Assembly (NCBI RefSeq): GCF_016097555.1
Contig: NC_054702.1
Coordinates: 91,905,523-91,969,522 of the forward strand
DNA from: Gigantopelta aegis
Taxonomy: Eukaryota; Mollusca; Gastropoda; Neomphalida; Peltospiridae
Direction of reading: 5' to 3'
DNA length: 64,000 bases
The notes under the pieces are model-generated. The model was not told where the DNA came from. It did not search any database and worked only from the letters and a program-made list of their open reading frames with translations. Shown one piece after another: positions 23,401-33,296 of the stretch (within the stretch, counting starts at the first letter, position 1; each line of letters starts with the position of its first letter). A program made the position numbers and the translations under genes.

Positions 23401-26190
23401 GACTGGCCAATTGGGCTACTCACAGAAACACTTTGACTGGCCCACGACCGAAATTCGTTAAAACCCCCCAAAAAACCTTACTTAAATTGCACTTTAAAAA
23501 AAAATGTTATCATATCATACAAACAATAAACACAATACAAAAGAAGGAAACAAAACTTATAGTTTTATTACAAACTGTTGTAATTAAATTATAATTTATG
23601 TTGTCACGGGACCCACACCATCAAACATTTGGAATGTTTTAACAAGGCTCGGTCTTGGAATGAATAAGGTGCTTTTATGGCCGTATTACAAGGAATTAAA
23701 AAAAAAAAAAAATAAGCTGACAGCAATCTATACAAACAATAATCACATCCATTAGAGAAATAAACACACAACAAAAGTTAATCACTATTTACTATCACTA
23801 TTTAATTATGAAATGGATAATAATGATAACAAAAATATTTCTAAACCATATAAAGTAAATCACTATAATAACATAGTAGAATATTGTGTGAAAATCATAC
23901 AATAATGTGAGCTAGTATCATTCGTTAATGTGAGTCAATATCAAACAGGGAACTAATTACAAAACCTGACTGATTAGAAATCTACACAAACTCAGAGGGC
24001 AGATTAAAAGTTTAACCAATAAATACTATTACATTTTGGAACAAGTTAGAACATATACTTTATCTAGTGTTCTGTTAATAATAATAAGTGTGACTGACAA
24101 CAAACGCATGTGCACATGCAGGCAATGATAGCTGTTGTTGACATCATTTGCAGTGACGATTGGGTGTTTGGTATAGTAGACTTGGCATATTCCGTAAGAA
24201 ACGAAAACGTTCCAACACAATGTAACTTTGAAAAACCTCAAGCTCCTAAACAAATATTTCTGCGAAACATAGCATAGTGGAGTTGTTCCGATTGTAACTA
24301 AATGGAAAGTAAAGATAAACATGGCCGAGGTGTTCCGATTGAACTTACGAATATATTTATGTGGCCAAGGTTTTTCGAATACATAATCAAAACCGACCGA
24401 GGCATTCCGAATGGTTTTAGACTGTTCGATAGACTGGGGAAGTGGTCGCTATTATGTCCTATATATGGGTTTGGTTGCGCAGCTTACTACTAGGAAACCA
24501 GTTGAAAACAATAAATAAAAAATAATTTTCCGATCTCTTGCAAACTGTAGTTATTTGCATTTTAATACATATTATATTTATAATACAACATGTGGAAATT
24601 TTCGGTCGCCAGGCATGATAATATTTTGACTTGCCCGACGCTATTTTGACTCGCCATGGGTGATCGGGCGATCGTAAAGTACACACTCTGTAATAGTATG
24701 GATGTAAACATTCTTTCCGGGTATTATTGAAAAAACTAAATACAAATAAATAATGAAATTTGTGTCCTATATTGTTTTCATCACAAATAGTACAAACTAT
24801 ATCTTCCAACAGAACTGTTTTCCAACATCCAGTCTCAACAGGTAAATAATGTTCAGAAGTCCTAAATTTTATCATAACGGTCCATAATTGTTCAGGAATA
24901 ATATTAAGATAATTTTCAAAATTTAGTTGCTCTTTGAAAAGTTTGTAGGTTTTACCTCTCGATGACTCTGAAATATTATTTTTCCATTAAATTGTTTGTA
25001 ATTACTGGTCGTTTTGTCTTATATATGCTAATTTGTTGTGATAGCCATTTTACAGATAGAAAGGTGATCTAAAATATTTTTAACAGCAGCAATCCAGTTA
25101 TAGTTAGTTCCATTGCTAATATGGTCTCTCATCATTGATTTGTATAGAGACAGTTTAGATTGTTTCCCTGAGATAACTCGTACACAATAACAAATGAATC
25201 TTTTGTGGATAAACACCGGACTCGTACGCCTTTCGAAGACCTTTTAAGTCCGGTGTTTAGAACGTCGCCATGCGTGTCAGCTGAAATTGTCTGCCAGAAA
25301 GTGGCTGCTAGAATCCACTCGGTAAAGTCAGACTTTTTTTCCTTTAATTCAAAGTGAAGACTGTTTCAAAGTATTTCTTGGTCTCAGTGAGCTCGAAATA
25401 GATCACAATATATGATTTGGGTATGGAAATGTGATGGTAATCGTTATTTTGACCACAGTTTTGTCCGAGCAAAATTCCTCGGAACCGTTATCCAGAAGCT
25501 GCTAATGGCAGAATGCCTAGACAGAATAAACCTCGCTGTTTGTGCTTGCATGCGAGGTTTATCTTGGTGAACTAGATCGCAGGACGTAGTGTTGTAGATT
25601 TTTTTTTTTTTTACCACTTGCCATTGGGATTACACAAAGTAACTTTTACTGGCACGAATCCAAAAAACACTGGCCTCGGGCCATCGTATTCTATAAGGCC
25701 TGAACAGGTGACAGGTCTCTCACCGAAAAACTAGACTAAAACTAGACTTCACAACTATTACTTTTCAGATGCACGTGCATTTTTAAAAATATGAAAAATG
25801 CATTTTGATATATTAAAAACACCAGGAAATGGCAGGATGATCTGAAACTCTCTGCAAAAATGGATAATCATAATATTAATCTAAACAATAAAATCTAAGT
25901 GAAGTACGATTTCAGTTACCTAAAAACGGCTTTAATAGTGAAAAATCTGCGTCAGTGTTTATAAACTAGGGTCTGTCAGTTTTAATACACACCTGTGTTT
26001 GGGCGCTGATCACTTTCACCAACACTCGGTTGCTGTTTTCCTCGGAGTTCAGTGTTGACAAGGCTGTGCTGGCAGCGCTCGTAATTTCAGGACTGTTCAC
26101 ATCAGCCGGTACAGTTCCCCCCGGCATCATTCCAATCCCTCCAAAACATAACGCTGTTGGTACAAATAGCAACGTAATAAGACTCTTCAT
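10101..26190 (-). CDS. gene A: secreted two-domain cystatin (spliced, 234 residues)
   Basis: Secreted inhibitor of papain-like cysteine proteases. Six coding exons on the minus strand: 25993-26190, 17577-17630, 15820-16062, 14501-14617, 10752-10841 and the stop at 10101-10103. All introns are phase 0 with GT/AG ends. A signal peptide (MKSLITLLFVPTALC) is followed by an N-terminal PGG. Domain 1 has QVVSG at 66-70, the hairpin QPW at 95-97 and a Cys pair at 88/108. Domain 2 has QIVAG at 165-169, QAW at 215-217 and four Cys (183, 197, 208, 229), as in type-2 cystatins. The three binding elements (Gly, QxVxG, PW) are thus all present in domain 1. The gene is divergent from paralogue gene B. Introns are full of transposons. 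The model is derived by eye and has no transcript support here; family assignment is strong, and exon ends rest on matching gene B. Confidence 0.88.
10752..10841 (-). CDS. gene A exon 5: QAW hairpin of domain 2
   Basis: 30 codons, too short and out of frame to appear as an ORF: NQHCQVEVLYQAWMTPHY, then TLLKDHCRNADK. Acceptor is CCCCAATAG after a T-rich tract; donor is GTACGT. Matches gene B exon 7 (CDVQVLFQAWTP...TLLQDKC). Cys208 and Cys229 are the second type-2 disulfide pair. Confidence 0.9.
10905..11181. repeat. tandem repeat of about 135 bp, interrupted by a LINE
   Basis: Two and a bit units starting GAACCCAGT/GAACCCAAT with AATTAGTACTTCTATC near the end of each. The third unit is cut by the LINE at 11182 and resumes at 14392-14460 (CTAGCCATCAATATGAG). 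In intron 4 of gene A. Confidence 0.75.
11449..11528. repeat. (TA)n microsatellite in the LINE 3' end
   Basis: About 80 bp of pure AT, within the LINE's non-coding 3' part. A C-rich simple repeat is at 11289-11336. Confidence 0.97.
12857..13585 (-). pseudogene. LINE reverse transcriptase core
   Basis: About 240 residues of uninterrupted RT palm and thumb: VDFEKAFDSISW, then GCRQ-like DCRQDDPLS, then SQYADDTDFILDGS with catalytic YADD, then LTPLGRIAIIRSLL. Upstream frame is interrupted by the insertion at 13586. Downstream (11540-12856) the frame is broken many times although the protein similarity persists. Confidence 0.85.
13586..14339. mobile_element. 754-bp inverted-repeat element nested in the LINE
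   Basis: Ends AGGCCAAAAAAAAAAGTAGG and its inverse, both continuing to GTTTCCGGTTG, about 40 bp of terminal inverted repeat; a looser match (AATTAGGGT) extends it inward. Removing it and a small ATA or TA duplication rejoins the LINE reading frame (DILYTES), so the boundary is well placed. The interior holds poly(T) and ATT repeats and no gene. Superfamily not assigned. Confidence 0.8.
14501..14617 (-). CDS. gene A exon 4: IVAG exon of domain 2
   Basis: 39 codons after acceptor TTTGTTTCAG: IVAGVKFVFTMNMVETSC, then an Asn-rich loop and SECPATNGGM, before donor GTAAGT. Cys183 and Cys197 should form the first type-2 disulfide. The acceptor and first 30 bp are tandemly repeated just upstream. 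Confidence 0.92.
14618..14728 (-). repeat. three decayed 39-bp copies of the exon 4 start
   Basis: Directly before exon 4 (upstream on the minus strand) lie three diverged units of the sequence made of the acceptor plus the first 30 coding bases (ATTGTTGCTGGGG ... GTGTTCACT). Their translation still reads IVAGVNYVFTLF before the real exon. The two outer units have lost the acceptor AG. Confidence 0.85.
14729..15719. other. intron sequence between the repeated exon starts
   Basis: No gene. 15590-15715 resembles a dispersed repeat (CTAGCCCATTGGGCTACTGG), also represented near 8300 and 23400. Confidence 0.5.
15720..15795 (-). repeat. two further decayed copies of the IVAG exon start
   Basis: Same 39-bp unit, with one copy keeping an intact TTTTTCAG acceptor at 15796-15803, then IVAGVKCVFT and VGVKYVITL. 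It starts only 24 bp after the exon 3 donor, too short an intron to splice, so probably silent. The copies here and at 14618 are separated by about 1 kb of unrelated sequence. Confidence 0.8.
15820..16062 (-). CDS. gene A exon 3: QPW hairpin and start of domain 2
   Basis: 81 codons after acceptor TTTGTTTTCAG. It begins VEKCHLELWSQPWLNH (canonical PW hairpin) with Cys88 and Cys108, then a linker KRAVGS and the domain 2 helix (AVLFAVDALNGKSNSL), ending on CAG before GTAATA. Closest to gene B exon 5, which shares LNxKSNSL. Confidence 0.93.
16063..17576. other. gene A intron 2
   Basis: No gene. A near-inverted pair lies near 16260 (ATATTTTCC-type ends: GGAAAATATCAACC and GGTTGATATTTTCC, 16254 and 16333), suggesting a small inverted-repeat insertion of about 90 bp. 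TA and CATA simple repeats lie at 17295-17475. Confidence 0.5.
17577..17630 (-). CDS. gene A exon 2: 54-bp QVVSG exon
   Basis: 18 codons, VVSGAKYYLDLLVRDGTT, after acceptor TTTTTTACAG and before donor GTAAGT. It completes QVVSG with the Gln from exon 1. Length and phase match gene B exons 2 and 4 exactly. Confidence 0.92.
18300..19440 (-). mobile_element. CR1/Jockey-like LINE fragment, C-terminal part
   Basis: In gene A intron 1, same strand. Protein remnants in order: DWADKWQITFSPEKTE and HKHLGLSF (RT thumb), LEMLYKTFILPIFDY, LENLHLDALRTICGAVRG, then a C-terminal CSCGYPFENTLHFLFTCPLY (Cys/His knuckle). At least two frameshifts (near 19175 and 18690). The 5' part is missing. A related plus-strand remnant is at 53385-54470. 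Confidence 0.85.
19470..19652. mobile_element. pogo/Tigger-like MITE, second copy
   Basis: Ends GAGTGAAATGCCTCTAAACC and AGGTTTCACTGTA. The interior shares CCGGAC and the AAACC phrases with 3813-3976. Confidence 0.6.
19770..21236 (+). mobile_element. Tc1 transposon, copy 2
   Basis: Inside gene A intron 1, antisense to the gene. Same inverted ends (ATACTCTTCAAAAAAAG ... and inverse) next to TA. It is shorter than copy 1 mainly through a 35-bp deletion in the transposase gene; elsewhere only scattered single-base differences are visible. Confidence 0.92.
20038..21061 (+). pseudogene. Tc1 transposase, frameshifted by a 35-bp deletion
   Basis: Begins as in copy 1 (in-frame ATG at 20038, MPRLSEPQ at 20089) with both HTH units and RSGRPRVTT. 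A 35-bp deletion after VRG (near 20436), between the DNA-binding and catalytic parts, shifts the frame; the catalytic half resumes in another frame (QWCQIHRQW) with WFSDESRF, FQHDNARPH and DLNPIEHLWDE intact. The C-terminus is complete to the TGA at 21059, which shows where copy 1 should end. Each copy has what the other lacks. Confidence 0.92.
21364..21870. repeat. direct repeat of about 160 bp, two units 352 bp apart
   Basis: Both units share CAGTGCAATCAAAGTATGTG and AAATTAGATGTAAATTA. Between them (21539-21715) is a fragment of the MITE found complete at 36418-36660 (AGAAAATGGGTTAAGTTTAG and CCTCTGGCAGAAACCC). Confidence 0.75.
21880..24680. other. gene A intron 1, no gene seen
   Basis: AT-rich non-coding sequence. 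23390-23480 carries a dispersed repeat phrase (TGACTGGCCAATTGGGCTAC). 24312-24425 contains three GGTGTTCCGA/GGCATTCCGA-like phrases resembling the repeat at 61690-62285. Confidence 0.45.
24690..25250 (-). mobile_element. non-LTR retrotransposon C-terminal remnant
   Basis: Minus-strand fragments: KQSKLSLYKSMMRDHI, EQLWTVMIKFRTSEHYLPVE, CTICDENNIGHKFHYLF. The GxxFHYLF/C knuckle pattern resembles the plus-strand fragment at 55255-55450. Several frame breaks. Clade not assigned. Confidence 0.6.
25703..25985. mobile_element. CCCTAGTTT-ended MITE, copy 1 (one end lost)
   Basis: Ends at AAACTAGGGTCTGTC, a few bases from gene A's exon 1 donor. Interior phrases ACTAAAACTAGACT, GCATTTTGATATATTAAAA and CTAAACAATAAAATCTAAG recur in copies at 37088-37430 and 42010-42386. 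The far end is decayed. Confidence 0.75.
25993..26190 (-). CDS. gene A exon 1: signal peptide and start of cystatin domain 1
   Basis: 66 codons from ATG at 26190. Hydrophobic signal sequence, then MMPGG and the alpha-helix region (SAASTALSTLN), ending on CAG (Gln66) before donor GTGTGT. The ATG is the first after the TATA box. A decayed MITE starts only a few bases beyond the donor. Confidence 0.9.
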
Positions 26191-26246
26191 TTTGTTGTCT
26201 TAAAACAATATAATTTACCAAATAAAACACGGAAGTCAATCGAGGC

Positions 26247-26254
26247 TATTTATA
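26247..26254 (-). promoter_or_regulatory. TATA box of gene A
   Basis: TATAAATA on the minus strand, 57 bp before the ATG. A start site about 30 bp downstream would leave a 5' UTR of roughly 30 bp containing no ATG. Confidence 0.65.
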
Positions 26255-26270
26255 GCCATTCTAAACACGC

Positions 26271-28561
26271 CATCTAGAAGAGAAAGATAACTCAACTGAC
26301 TAGGAATATTCGTCCCCAATCCAATATTGCTCCTAGTTCATACGCCTTACAATCTTCCATTTCAAGTGCTTTTTGTTAATTATATTTTAGTTTGGCTTGA
26401 CGTAAAAAGAAACGGAAAAACACTTTTGAAATAACAATAAAATTAAATAAAACAACAATACTCACCCATAGTGAAGAAGGTCGTCTGCTTATGCCAGTTA
26501 TGGAGTTTGATAACAGTATAAAATATCGGAACCTTTTTGACTTCCTACACAATAAATATAAAATATTTTACCGTAATTTCACTTCACATCCTTATTTCGT
26601 AAATAGTGCTTTTTTAAGTACAAGGTTTTTTTCATACACATTCAGGTGGGGAAGGATGTTTGCCACTAGGCCTACAGCCTGGCTAATGTAGGCTACGTAA
26701 ATTATGTTATTCACAGGAATAGATTTGCACTTTAAAGAATTCTGTCTAAACTGTTTTAATTCACTCGATCGTCTTGTCGGGTTGGTGTGCGCTAGCAGCC
26801 GACTGAATTGTCGTTACTAATCACTTGTTTTGGGCCGATTAAAATATTGCATCGGGCATTGGACAGTCGGTCCGGTGTGTGCTGAGAAAAGACTCGATTG
26901 CCGGCTGCATTATTGGTCTGCGTTGCATTTCAGTCCGACGCGATCGTCGGCGCTATGCTAACCAATCACTGCACATCATCTGATCATGTGATATCAGTCG
27001 TGATGGCGACCTGGTTCAATTCCGAATAGCTGCTCTGTAGTTTGTGTCAGACTTCTCTATTATTGGGGAGATAGAATTTGCTAAAAATGTTAGTATACAC
27101 TGGGATCTCATGGTGTTTTAACCCAAGTATTAGAGTCTTATATGCTCCTCCTTCTTCCCTCATTAAAATGTGTGGCCGCACCCATACTTTTCTTTTCGAC
27201 TATTGTCGACGACGCCGCCTCCGTACCACCAGCATAGCAAAAAGTGAAATATGAAGCAGAAGCAGCTTTCTCGCAAATCGCGCCATTTTAAACAACACAA
27301 AAGTATAAATTCCACCCCAATTTTATTGAGCTTCGACAGTCGCGTCGGCTTAGTGTGCACTAAAAAAACGTTCCGCCAACTAGCGCCGATTTTTTCGAGT
27401 TGACGTTATCGCCGACAAGACCCTCTTGTCGGGCCGGTGTGCGCTTAGCATTTGTCTACTGAAGTAACACACAGTTTTGATAAAACCATGTGTATTTTCA
27501 CTATCAACCGATGTGGTCAACTACTTTGACGCAATAGGCCTATATAAGTCTTGTCACTATGACGTTTTATAATTTAGTTTGAAAATATCAATCAGCATGA
27601 ATCGAAGAATCGCACCTTCGATGAACGTGAACTATAGATCTATTTAAAAAACTTTAAATAAAAGAAATATATGGGCCTATACCACAGACTGCATGTTTAG
27701 TTTTATTTTGTTGCTCATGTCTAATTATACATGTGTAACTGTGCAGTTGCCAGTTTTTATATTCGTCACTCCACAGACAAAATAATATTTATTTATGTTC
27801 ATATTTAAATTGCAAAAATATATTACTGTCATAACATGTATGTATTATGGAGAAGGCCTAGTAAGTTGTATAACTTGTGCCTAATCCATTTGTTCTTTAA
27901 AAAGCAATAACATATGTTTCAATCAATCAGACAAAAAAAACCCCAAAAAACAAAACAAAAACCAACAACAACCCCCCCCCCCCAAAAAAAAAAAACCCCA
28001 AACAAAACAACAAAAAACAAAAACAAACCAAACAACAAAAACCCAACAAAAACAAACAAATAACAACGACAAGACAAAACAAAACAACAAACAACCTCCA
28101 ACAACAATAAAACCTAACATCAATTAAAACAAATAATAATAATAAAAACAAGAAATAAAACCCCCCAAAAAACAATTTATTTATTTTTGTATAAAACCCC
28201 CACCACCCCAACCCTCCGACAAAAAACCCTAAGCCCCCAAAAACCCAACAGAAAACAACAAAACAAAAATCTCAAAACAAACAACAAAAACCCACCTAAA
28301 TTAAAACAAAACAGAACTTGCAACAACAACACACATCCAACAACATATTCAACAAAAGATGGTACGGCAGTTTAAATATGTTTTAATTTTTATTCAGTAA
28401 AACATGTAAAAGTTGGGGTTGTTCACTGTGATTTAGTCCGATATTTACCAAAACAAACCTTCAACAAAACAAATCAGACCTAAATGACGGTATGGGTCGG
28501 AACTATATCAGTCAGGAATATTTTGGGCCGAAACGTTAAAAATAAATAAACCAACCAATCA
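26271..28561. other. intergenic between the divergent cystatin genes; one direct repeat
   Basis: No gene. CTTGTCGGGTTGGTGTGCGCTA at about 26772 (20-bp core CTTGTCGGGTTGGTGTGCGC) recurs as CTTGTCGGGCCGGTGTGCGC near 27425. The stretch between is GC-richer and has several CGCCGAC/GTCGGC phrases, which suggests one inserted element of about 680 bp. Confidence 0.5.
27930..28330. repeat. C/A-only low-complexity tract, about 400 bp
   Basis: Almost every base is A or C on the plus strand (runs such as CAAAACAAACAACAAAAACC and a C11 run), with very few G. The open frames here are pure composition effects. Confidence 0.9.
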
Positions 28562-28564
28562 TTA

Positions 28565-28797
28565 AAGAAAGAAAGAAATGTTTTATTTAACGACGCACTC
28601 AACACATTTTAATTACGGTTATATGGCGTCAGACATATGGTTAAGGACCACACAAATATTGAAAGAGGAAACCCGCTGTCGCCACTTCATGGGCTACTCT
28701 TTCCGATTAGCAGCAATGGATCTTTTATATGCACCATCCGACAGACAGGAGAGCACATACCACGGCCTTTGATATACTAGTCGTGGTGCCATTAAAG
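28565..28797 (-). repeat. SINE family A/B body, tRNA head missing
   Basis: Starts at the GAAAGAAAGAAATG tail on the plus strand, then AACGACGCACTCAACACA, GGAAACCCGCTGTCGCC and the CCACGGCCTTTGATATAC landmark, and stops before the head. Confidence 0.85.
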
Positions 28798-29637
28798 AGA
28801 CAATGTGAAATATGAGGGAACTATGAGTCATTTTTTACACTACAGCCAGCTATCTTAATATCTGGTCCTTTAGTGCACCGAACGTGCACAAATAAAATAA
28901 CTAAATTACACTATAAACATATAATGGAACCAAAATATAAATTAAAGTTAGTAACTTTTTGCTGGTTATTTGCTTTCGAGAGCACTGCCAAGATATTTAG
29001 ATAGCCTACCTTTCAGACATTTGACAGATAAGCCTACGAGTATAAAGAATACTACACGAGTAGCCGTTGGGTACCATTTATCTTACAATGAGATGTTTAA
29101 AAAAACAGAAGAAAACCGAATGTAACAAAATAGCGAAAGCGAGTTGGATATGTTTTTAAACAACAAAATTATAAGATAAATAGTATTTAGCGGACACAAA
29201 CGTTAGTATTCTATTTCTGATATATAGGCCTACTTAAAAAGCAGGTTTAATATAAATTTAAAACTCTTTATCAACTAAAACGTATTAACTTATGTGTCAC
29301 ACAGTAATCTGTTTCTAGATATCTTGCACATCACAAAACATCAAATTTCGGACGTCCTTATTTTATTGGATAGTATGATAGTCACTGGTTAATCACCGTG
29401 GAGCAACCAGTCACAAGTCTCAAAAATTATACTATAACGGTTCATATCTAACACGGGTGTGTTAAAAAAAAACCCTTGAATTCGGCATGCATTGACTTAT
29501 GTATGGTAAACGCAGAGACGATTGCACGTCTTGCACGGTTGTGTCATGAACACAAGCTATTTTACCGTAATTCTGGTACACTTCCAACTGATGGACATTT
29601 TGTACATGGAGAAGACAATGCTACGAAGAAGAAGGAA
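28798..29637. other. no feature seen
   Basis: AT-rich intergenic sequence without ORF or repeat landmark recognised. Confidence 0.45.
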
Positions 29638-30531
29638 ATGTTTTATTTAACGACCAATCTAATTAAAATTAGCTCCACTGGTTAATAACTATTACCTGTG
29701 GATCTAACAGCACCCCGTTGGAGCTCATGTCCAGTTGACCTTTCATTCGACCAATCAAAACCTTACTTGCAAAATCATGCCAGTGATTTAAAAAGAATTT
29801 GAAAACATTCGGGATTATGCCGAGGGTATACGAAATGATTCGGGTGAATTTCGAAGTATGCTGGAAACTAATTTCAATATAAAATTTTATATAAAATTTG
29901 TTTCAAGACGAACAAAAAACAAAACAAAACGTGATGATATAGCCAGAAAATCTGTTTATACTAGTATACAATTCAGAGTTTATTACTGCATTTGCCCCCC
30001 TGTTTTTTAATGTTGAACTAGACCAACAAGTTCGCCTATTGTATAAATAGTCTCGCCCGATATTTTTAGAATTTGTATGCTCCCGAATAACGCCATAAAA
30101 GGCGAAGTGTAATTGGTCGATATTTAAATTGTTATTTATAGATGAAATGTCACCTGGACATGGGAGTCCACGCAATGCTGTTAGATCTACTGGTAGACCA
30201 GTAGAGCTAATTTTAATCAGATTGTTTAACGACGCACACAACACATTTTATTTACGGTTATATGGCGTCAGACATATGGTTAAGGACAACACAGCTATTG
30301 AGAGCTGAAACCCACTGTCGCCACTTCATGGGCTACTCTTTTCGATTAGTAGCAAGGGATCTTTTATATGCACCATCCCACAGACAGGGTAGTACATACC
30401 ACGGCCTTTGATATGCCAGTCGTGGTGCACTGGCTGGAACGAGAAATAGCCCAGTGGTCTCACCGACGGGGATCGATCCCAGACCGACCGCGCATCGAGC
30501 GAGCGCTTTACCACTGGGCTACGTGGCCTCA
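29638..30531 (-). repeat. SINE with intact tRNA-like head, split by a MITE
   Basis: Tail at 29638-29654, interrupted, then 30225-30531: body and head with TAGCCCAGTGG (A box, minus strand) and a B-box-like GGGATCGATCC. One of the better preserved copies. Confidence 0.85.
29655..30224. mobile_element. Mutator-like MITE, 570 bp, in a SINE
   Basis: Long terminal inverted repeats of about 100 bp (AATCTAATTAAAATTAGCTC at the left, inverse at the right), flanked by the 9-bp duplication TTTAACGAC (29646-29654 and 30225-30233). The SINE sequence is restored if one copy is removed. Long TIRs with a 9-bp duplication suggest a Mutator-like element; there is no coding capacity. Confidence 0.75.
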
Positions 30532-31118
30532 GACCACAATTAATTTCGCTATATGTTTCTATATAGCCTTAGTGGCTATAACATTTTTATTAATATCAGC
30601 AGGCCCGTGAAGTTTTGTATCTACCTTTGCCTGCATGGGGGACACATACCCTGAAAAGGACAACCCCTGTTGTCCAGCTCTTTCTCCCAGCATATTGGTT
30701 TAAACAGACACACCCTCTAAACCAGGCCGGAGTACACCCATTTTACACAAAAAGCACTACTTTTGCATGGGCCGGAATTACCACAAACAAGTCTCCAATG
30801 TCAACAAGTTACACATGTTTACAAACTACATGCTATCCCCTGTCACTTCAGTCAAACAGTTGCCACTTCATAGCTGTCTGCCATGAAATAATCACAGTCA
30901 AACAGCAGACTACTTGCGCGGTCAAACTTCCGGATTTTCGACAACCAAATGGGAAGATAACTGTAATCTGAGGCCACGTCCCGCCCCACAATGCTACGAA
31001 GTATGTCTGGCTTAGTCATACAAAGTTGCTATATCATCAACGTTGATGATGATAACGGTGATAATGGTGATGATAATCCCTAAAGTATTTTTTGATCATA
31101 TTCAAATAAGGTTGAAGG
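30532..31118. other. intergenic, no gene supported
   Basis: An open frame of 118 codons at 30615-30971 has no recognisable domain and ordinary local composition; not called as a gene. Confidence 0.45.
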
Positions 31119-31185
31119 CAAAACTACACACACACACACATACGCACGCACGCACGCACACACGCACCCCCCCCCCCCCCCCCCA
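31119..31185. repeat. (CA)n and poly(C) microsatellite
   Basis: ACACAC/ACGCACGC followed by a C run of about 19. Confidence 0.95.
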
Positions 31186-31333
31186 CGGAGAGAGAAAACC
31201 CCATTAGTCACTAATGTGTACAAGTTCAGACCTGTTCCGTTTCAGTGCAAATAAAACACAACAAAAACATTAAAGATCCCTTGCTATTGCTTGCTGTGAG
31301 TAGTCTATATGGCGTCACCATTTAGACAAGGAA

Positions 31334-31398
31334 GGAAGGAAATGTTTTATTTAACGACGCACTCAACACATTTTATTTACGGTTATATGGCGTCGGAC
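31334..31398 (-). repeat. SINE tail fragment
   Basis: Only the tail end remains: AATGTTTTATTTAACGACGC to GGTTATATGGCGTCGGAC. Confidence 0.7.
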
Positions 31399-32198
31399 CA
31401 TTTAGACAAAGTCAGGTCCTTAGAAACGATATCTGGTCTGGTGCTTCAAGCTTATTTATAATAAAACTTTTAGAGTCTAGACATACAAATTGGAGTGGGG
31501 AGAGCATAATCTCTAGTAAGAGAGCCAGTCTTTAGTGGATGGTGGATGGTGGTATAGGGTGGGGGTAATAAGCCATTTTTTAAAATCTATAATTATATAG
31601 AATAGGACAAAGAAAACGTATATATGGTACATTTCCCTCCTCAAGTGGAGGTGGAAAGATCCCCTTCCGGTCCCATGTTCCCCCGGGTCTGAGAGTGTCG
31701 CAATAATCATTTTAAACATCCGATAACCGTAGTTTAAAATATGTTAAGAAGCCGTTAAAATACACATTCCTTTCCTTCTTTATTATGATTATTTTTTACT
31801 AATAATTATTGTTTTCTTCTAGTTTTTTCTCTCATAATTTTCATGTTTGGTGCTTTTCGGCATCTGAAAGGTGAAACAAGTGGGGTTGTTGGCGAGTGTC
31901 AAGTACGTGTAATCCAACGGATGTTGCATTACTCATAATCGCACCTTCGACGAGATAGCGACCACGTTCTCCGTAGTGCTGGTTTTTGAGGAATGCAACC
32001 TTGTTTATTATCTTTTACTTTTGTCTTTTATCAATGACGCCGTGTTTTCAACGGTGACCAAGTGTATATTGAGAACAAAGCAGAGATAACAAAAGTTTCA
32101 TTTAAATTAGAATAAAGATAGTTTAGTCACCTACCAACCTCTCGAAATAAAAACAACAATAAATTTATATTAAGTTAATGTAAATGATGATCGTCGAA
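31399..32198. other. no feature seen
   Basis: Intergenic, no supported gene or repeat. Confidence 0.45.
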
Positions 32199-32400
32199 CC
32201 GGCCTCGGTGGTGTCGTGGTTAAGCCATCAGACATAAGGTTTGTAGGTACTGGGTTCGCACTCCGGTACCGTCCTCCACTCAGAGCGAGTTTAACGATTC
32301 AATGGGTAGGCGTAAGGCCATCACACCGACAGCGTGCGTGAACCTTAATTGGATATAAGCACGGAAATATGTATTAAAAAAGAAAGAAAGAAAGAAAAGA
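32199..32400 (+). repeat. SINE family B, short form
   Basis: Head ACCGGCCTCGGTGGTGTCGT with TGGTTAAGCCA and GGGTTCGCACTCC boxes, then the ...CCTTAATTGGATATAAGC end and a (GAAA)n tail. Confidence 0.8.
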
Positions 32401-32402
32401 AG

Positions 32403-32560
32403 ACGAGTCGAAATGTTTTATTTAACGACGCACTCAACACATTTTATTTACGGTTATATGGCGTCGGACATAATTATGGTTAAGAACCACACAGATATTG
32501 AGAAAGGAAATCCGCTGTCGCCACTTCATGAGCTACTCTTTTCGATTATGTCATGTCATG
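32403..32560 (-). repeat. SINE fragment adjoining the previous SINE
   Basis: Tail-first SINE sequence (GTTTTATTTAACGACGCACT ... GCCACTTCATGAGCTACTC) cut off before the landmark region. Confidence 0.75.
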
Positions 32561-32934
32561 TCATAGGGTTTTACGTGCACATTCAGAACAAGCTGTTGTA
32601 GCGCACGCCTATCGTGGGCACAACCTTATTATTCCATGACAGGAACGGTGGGGGGAGGGGAGAGGAGGGACCGCCTGCACTGGCAGGTGCAAGGGAGCAC
32701 CAGCAGCCCGAACAAATCGGTAGCAGGCGGGTGGAGGTGGTGGTGGTGCTATGGAATTTGAATGGAGCAGTTAAATGCCAAAGAGAAAAGGGTGCGCAAT
32801 TTTGATTGAAGGAATTTGACGCAATTTTGAACGGTCGGTCGAAAGGTAAATGGCCGAGCTAATATAGGTTTTGATATTAGTGAATCGAGAGTAGCTCGTT
32901 AATTTTAGACCTTTACGATGCTGTGGTGTCTCCC

Positions 32935-33180
32935 TAGGTATCTTTTATATGCACCATCCCACAGACAGGATAGAAAATGCCACGGCCTTTGTTACACCAG
33001 TTGTGGAGCACTGGCTGGAACGAGAAATAGCCCAATGGGTCCAGCGACGGGGATCGATCATAGACCTACCGCGTATCAAGCGAACGCTTTATCACTGGGC
33101 TACGTCCCGCCCCTAGCCTCGATGGTGTCGTGGTTTAACCATCGGACCTAAGGCTGGTAGGTCTTAGCTTGTAACGTAAC
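32935..33180. repeat. two abutting SINE pieces, minus then plus
   Basis: 32935-33112 is the head half of a minus SINE (to CACTGGGCTACGTCCCGCCC). 33113-33175 is the head of a plus family-B SINE (CTCGATGGTGTCGTGG). Confidence 0.75.
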
Positions 33181-33296
33181 ACTGAAATGGCCACCTCATA
33201 TATGCATTTATGTAATGCGATTATTGTGACTGTGCCCAACATACAAAGTGCACAACAAGTCGGTATAATGACTGTACAAGTATCAGCACATGACAA

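Noticed and set aside
27919-28211. Phe/Val/Gly-rich frames on the minus strand
   Set aside because: Composition effect of the A/C-only tract.
30615-30971. 118-codon open frame
   Set aside because: No recognisable domain, next to a SINE head, no splice or promoter context.
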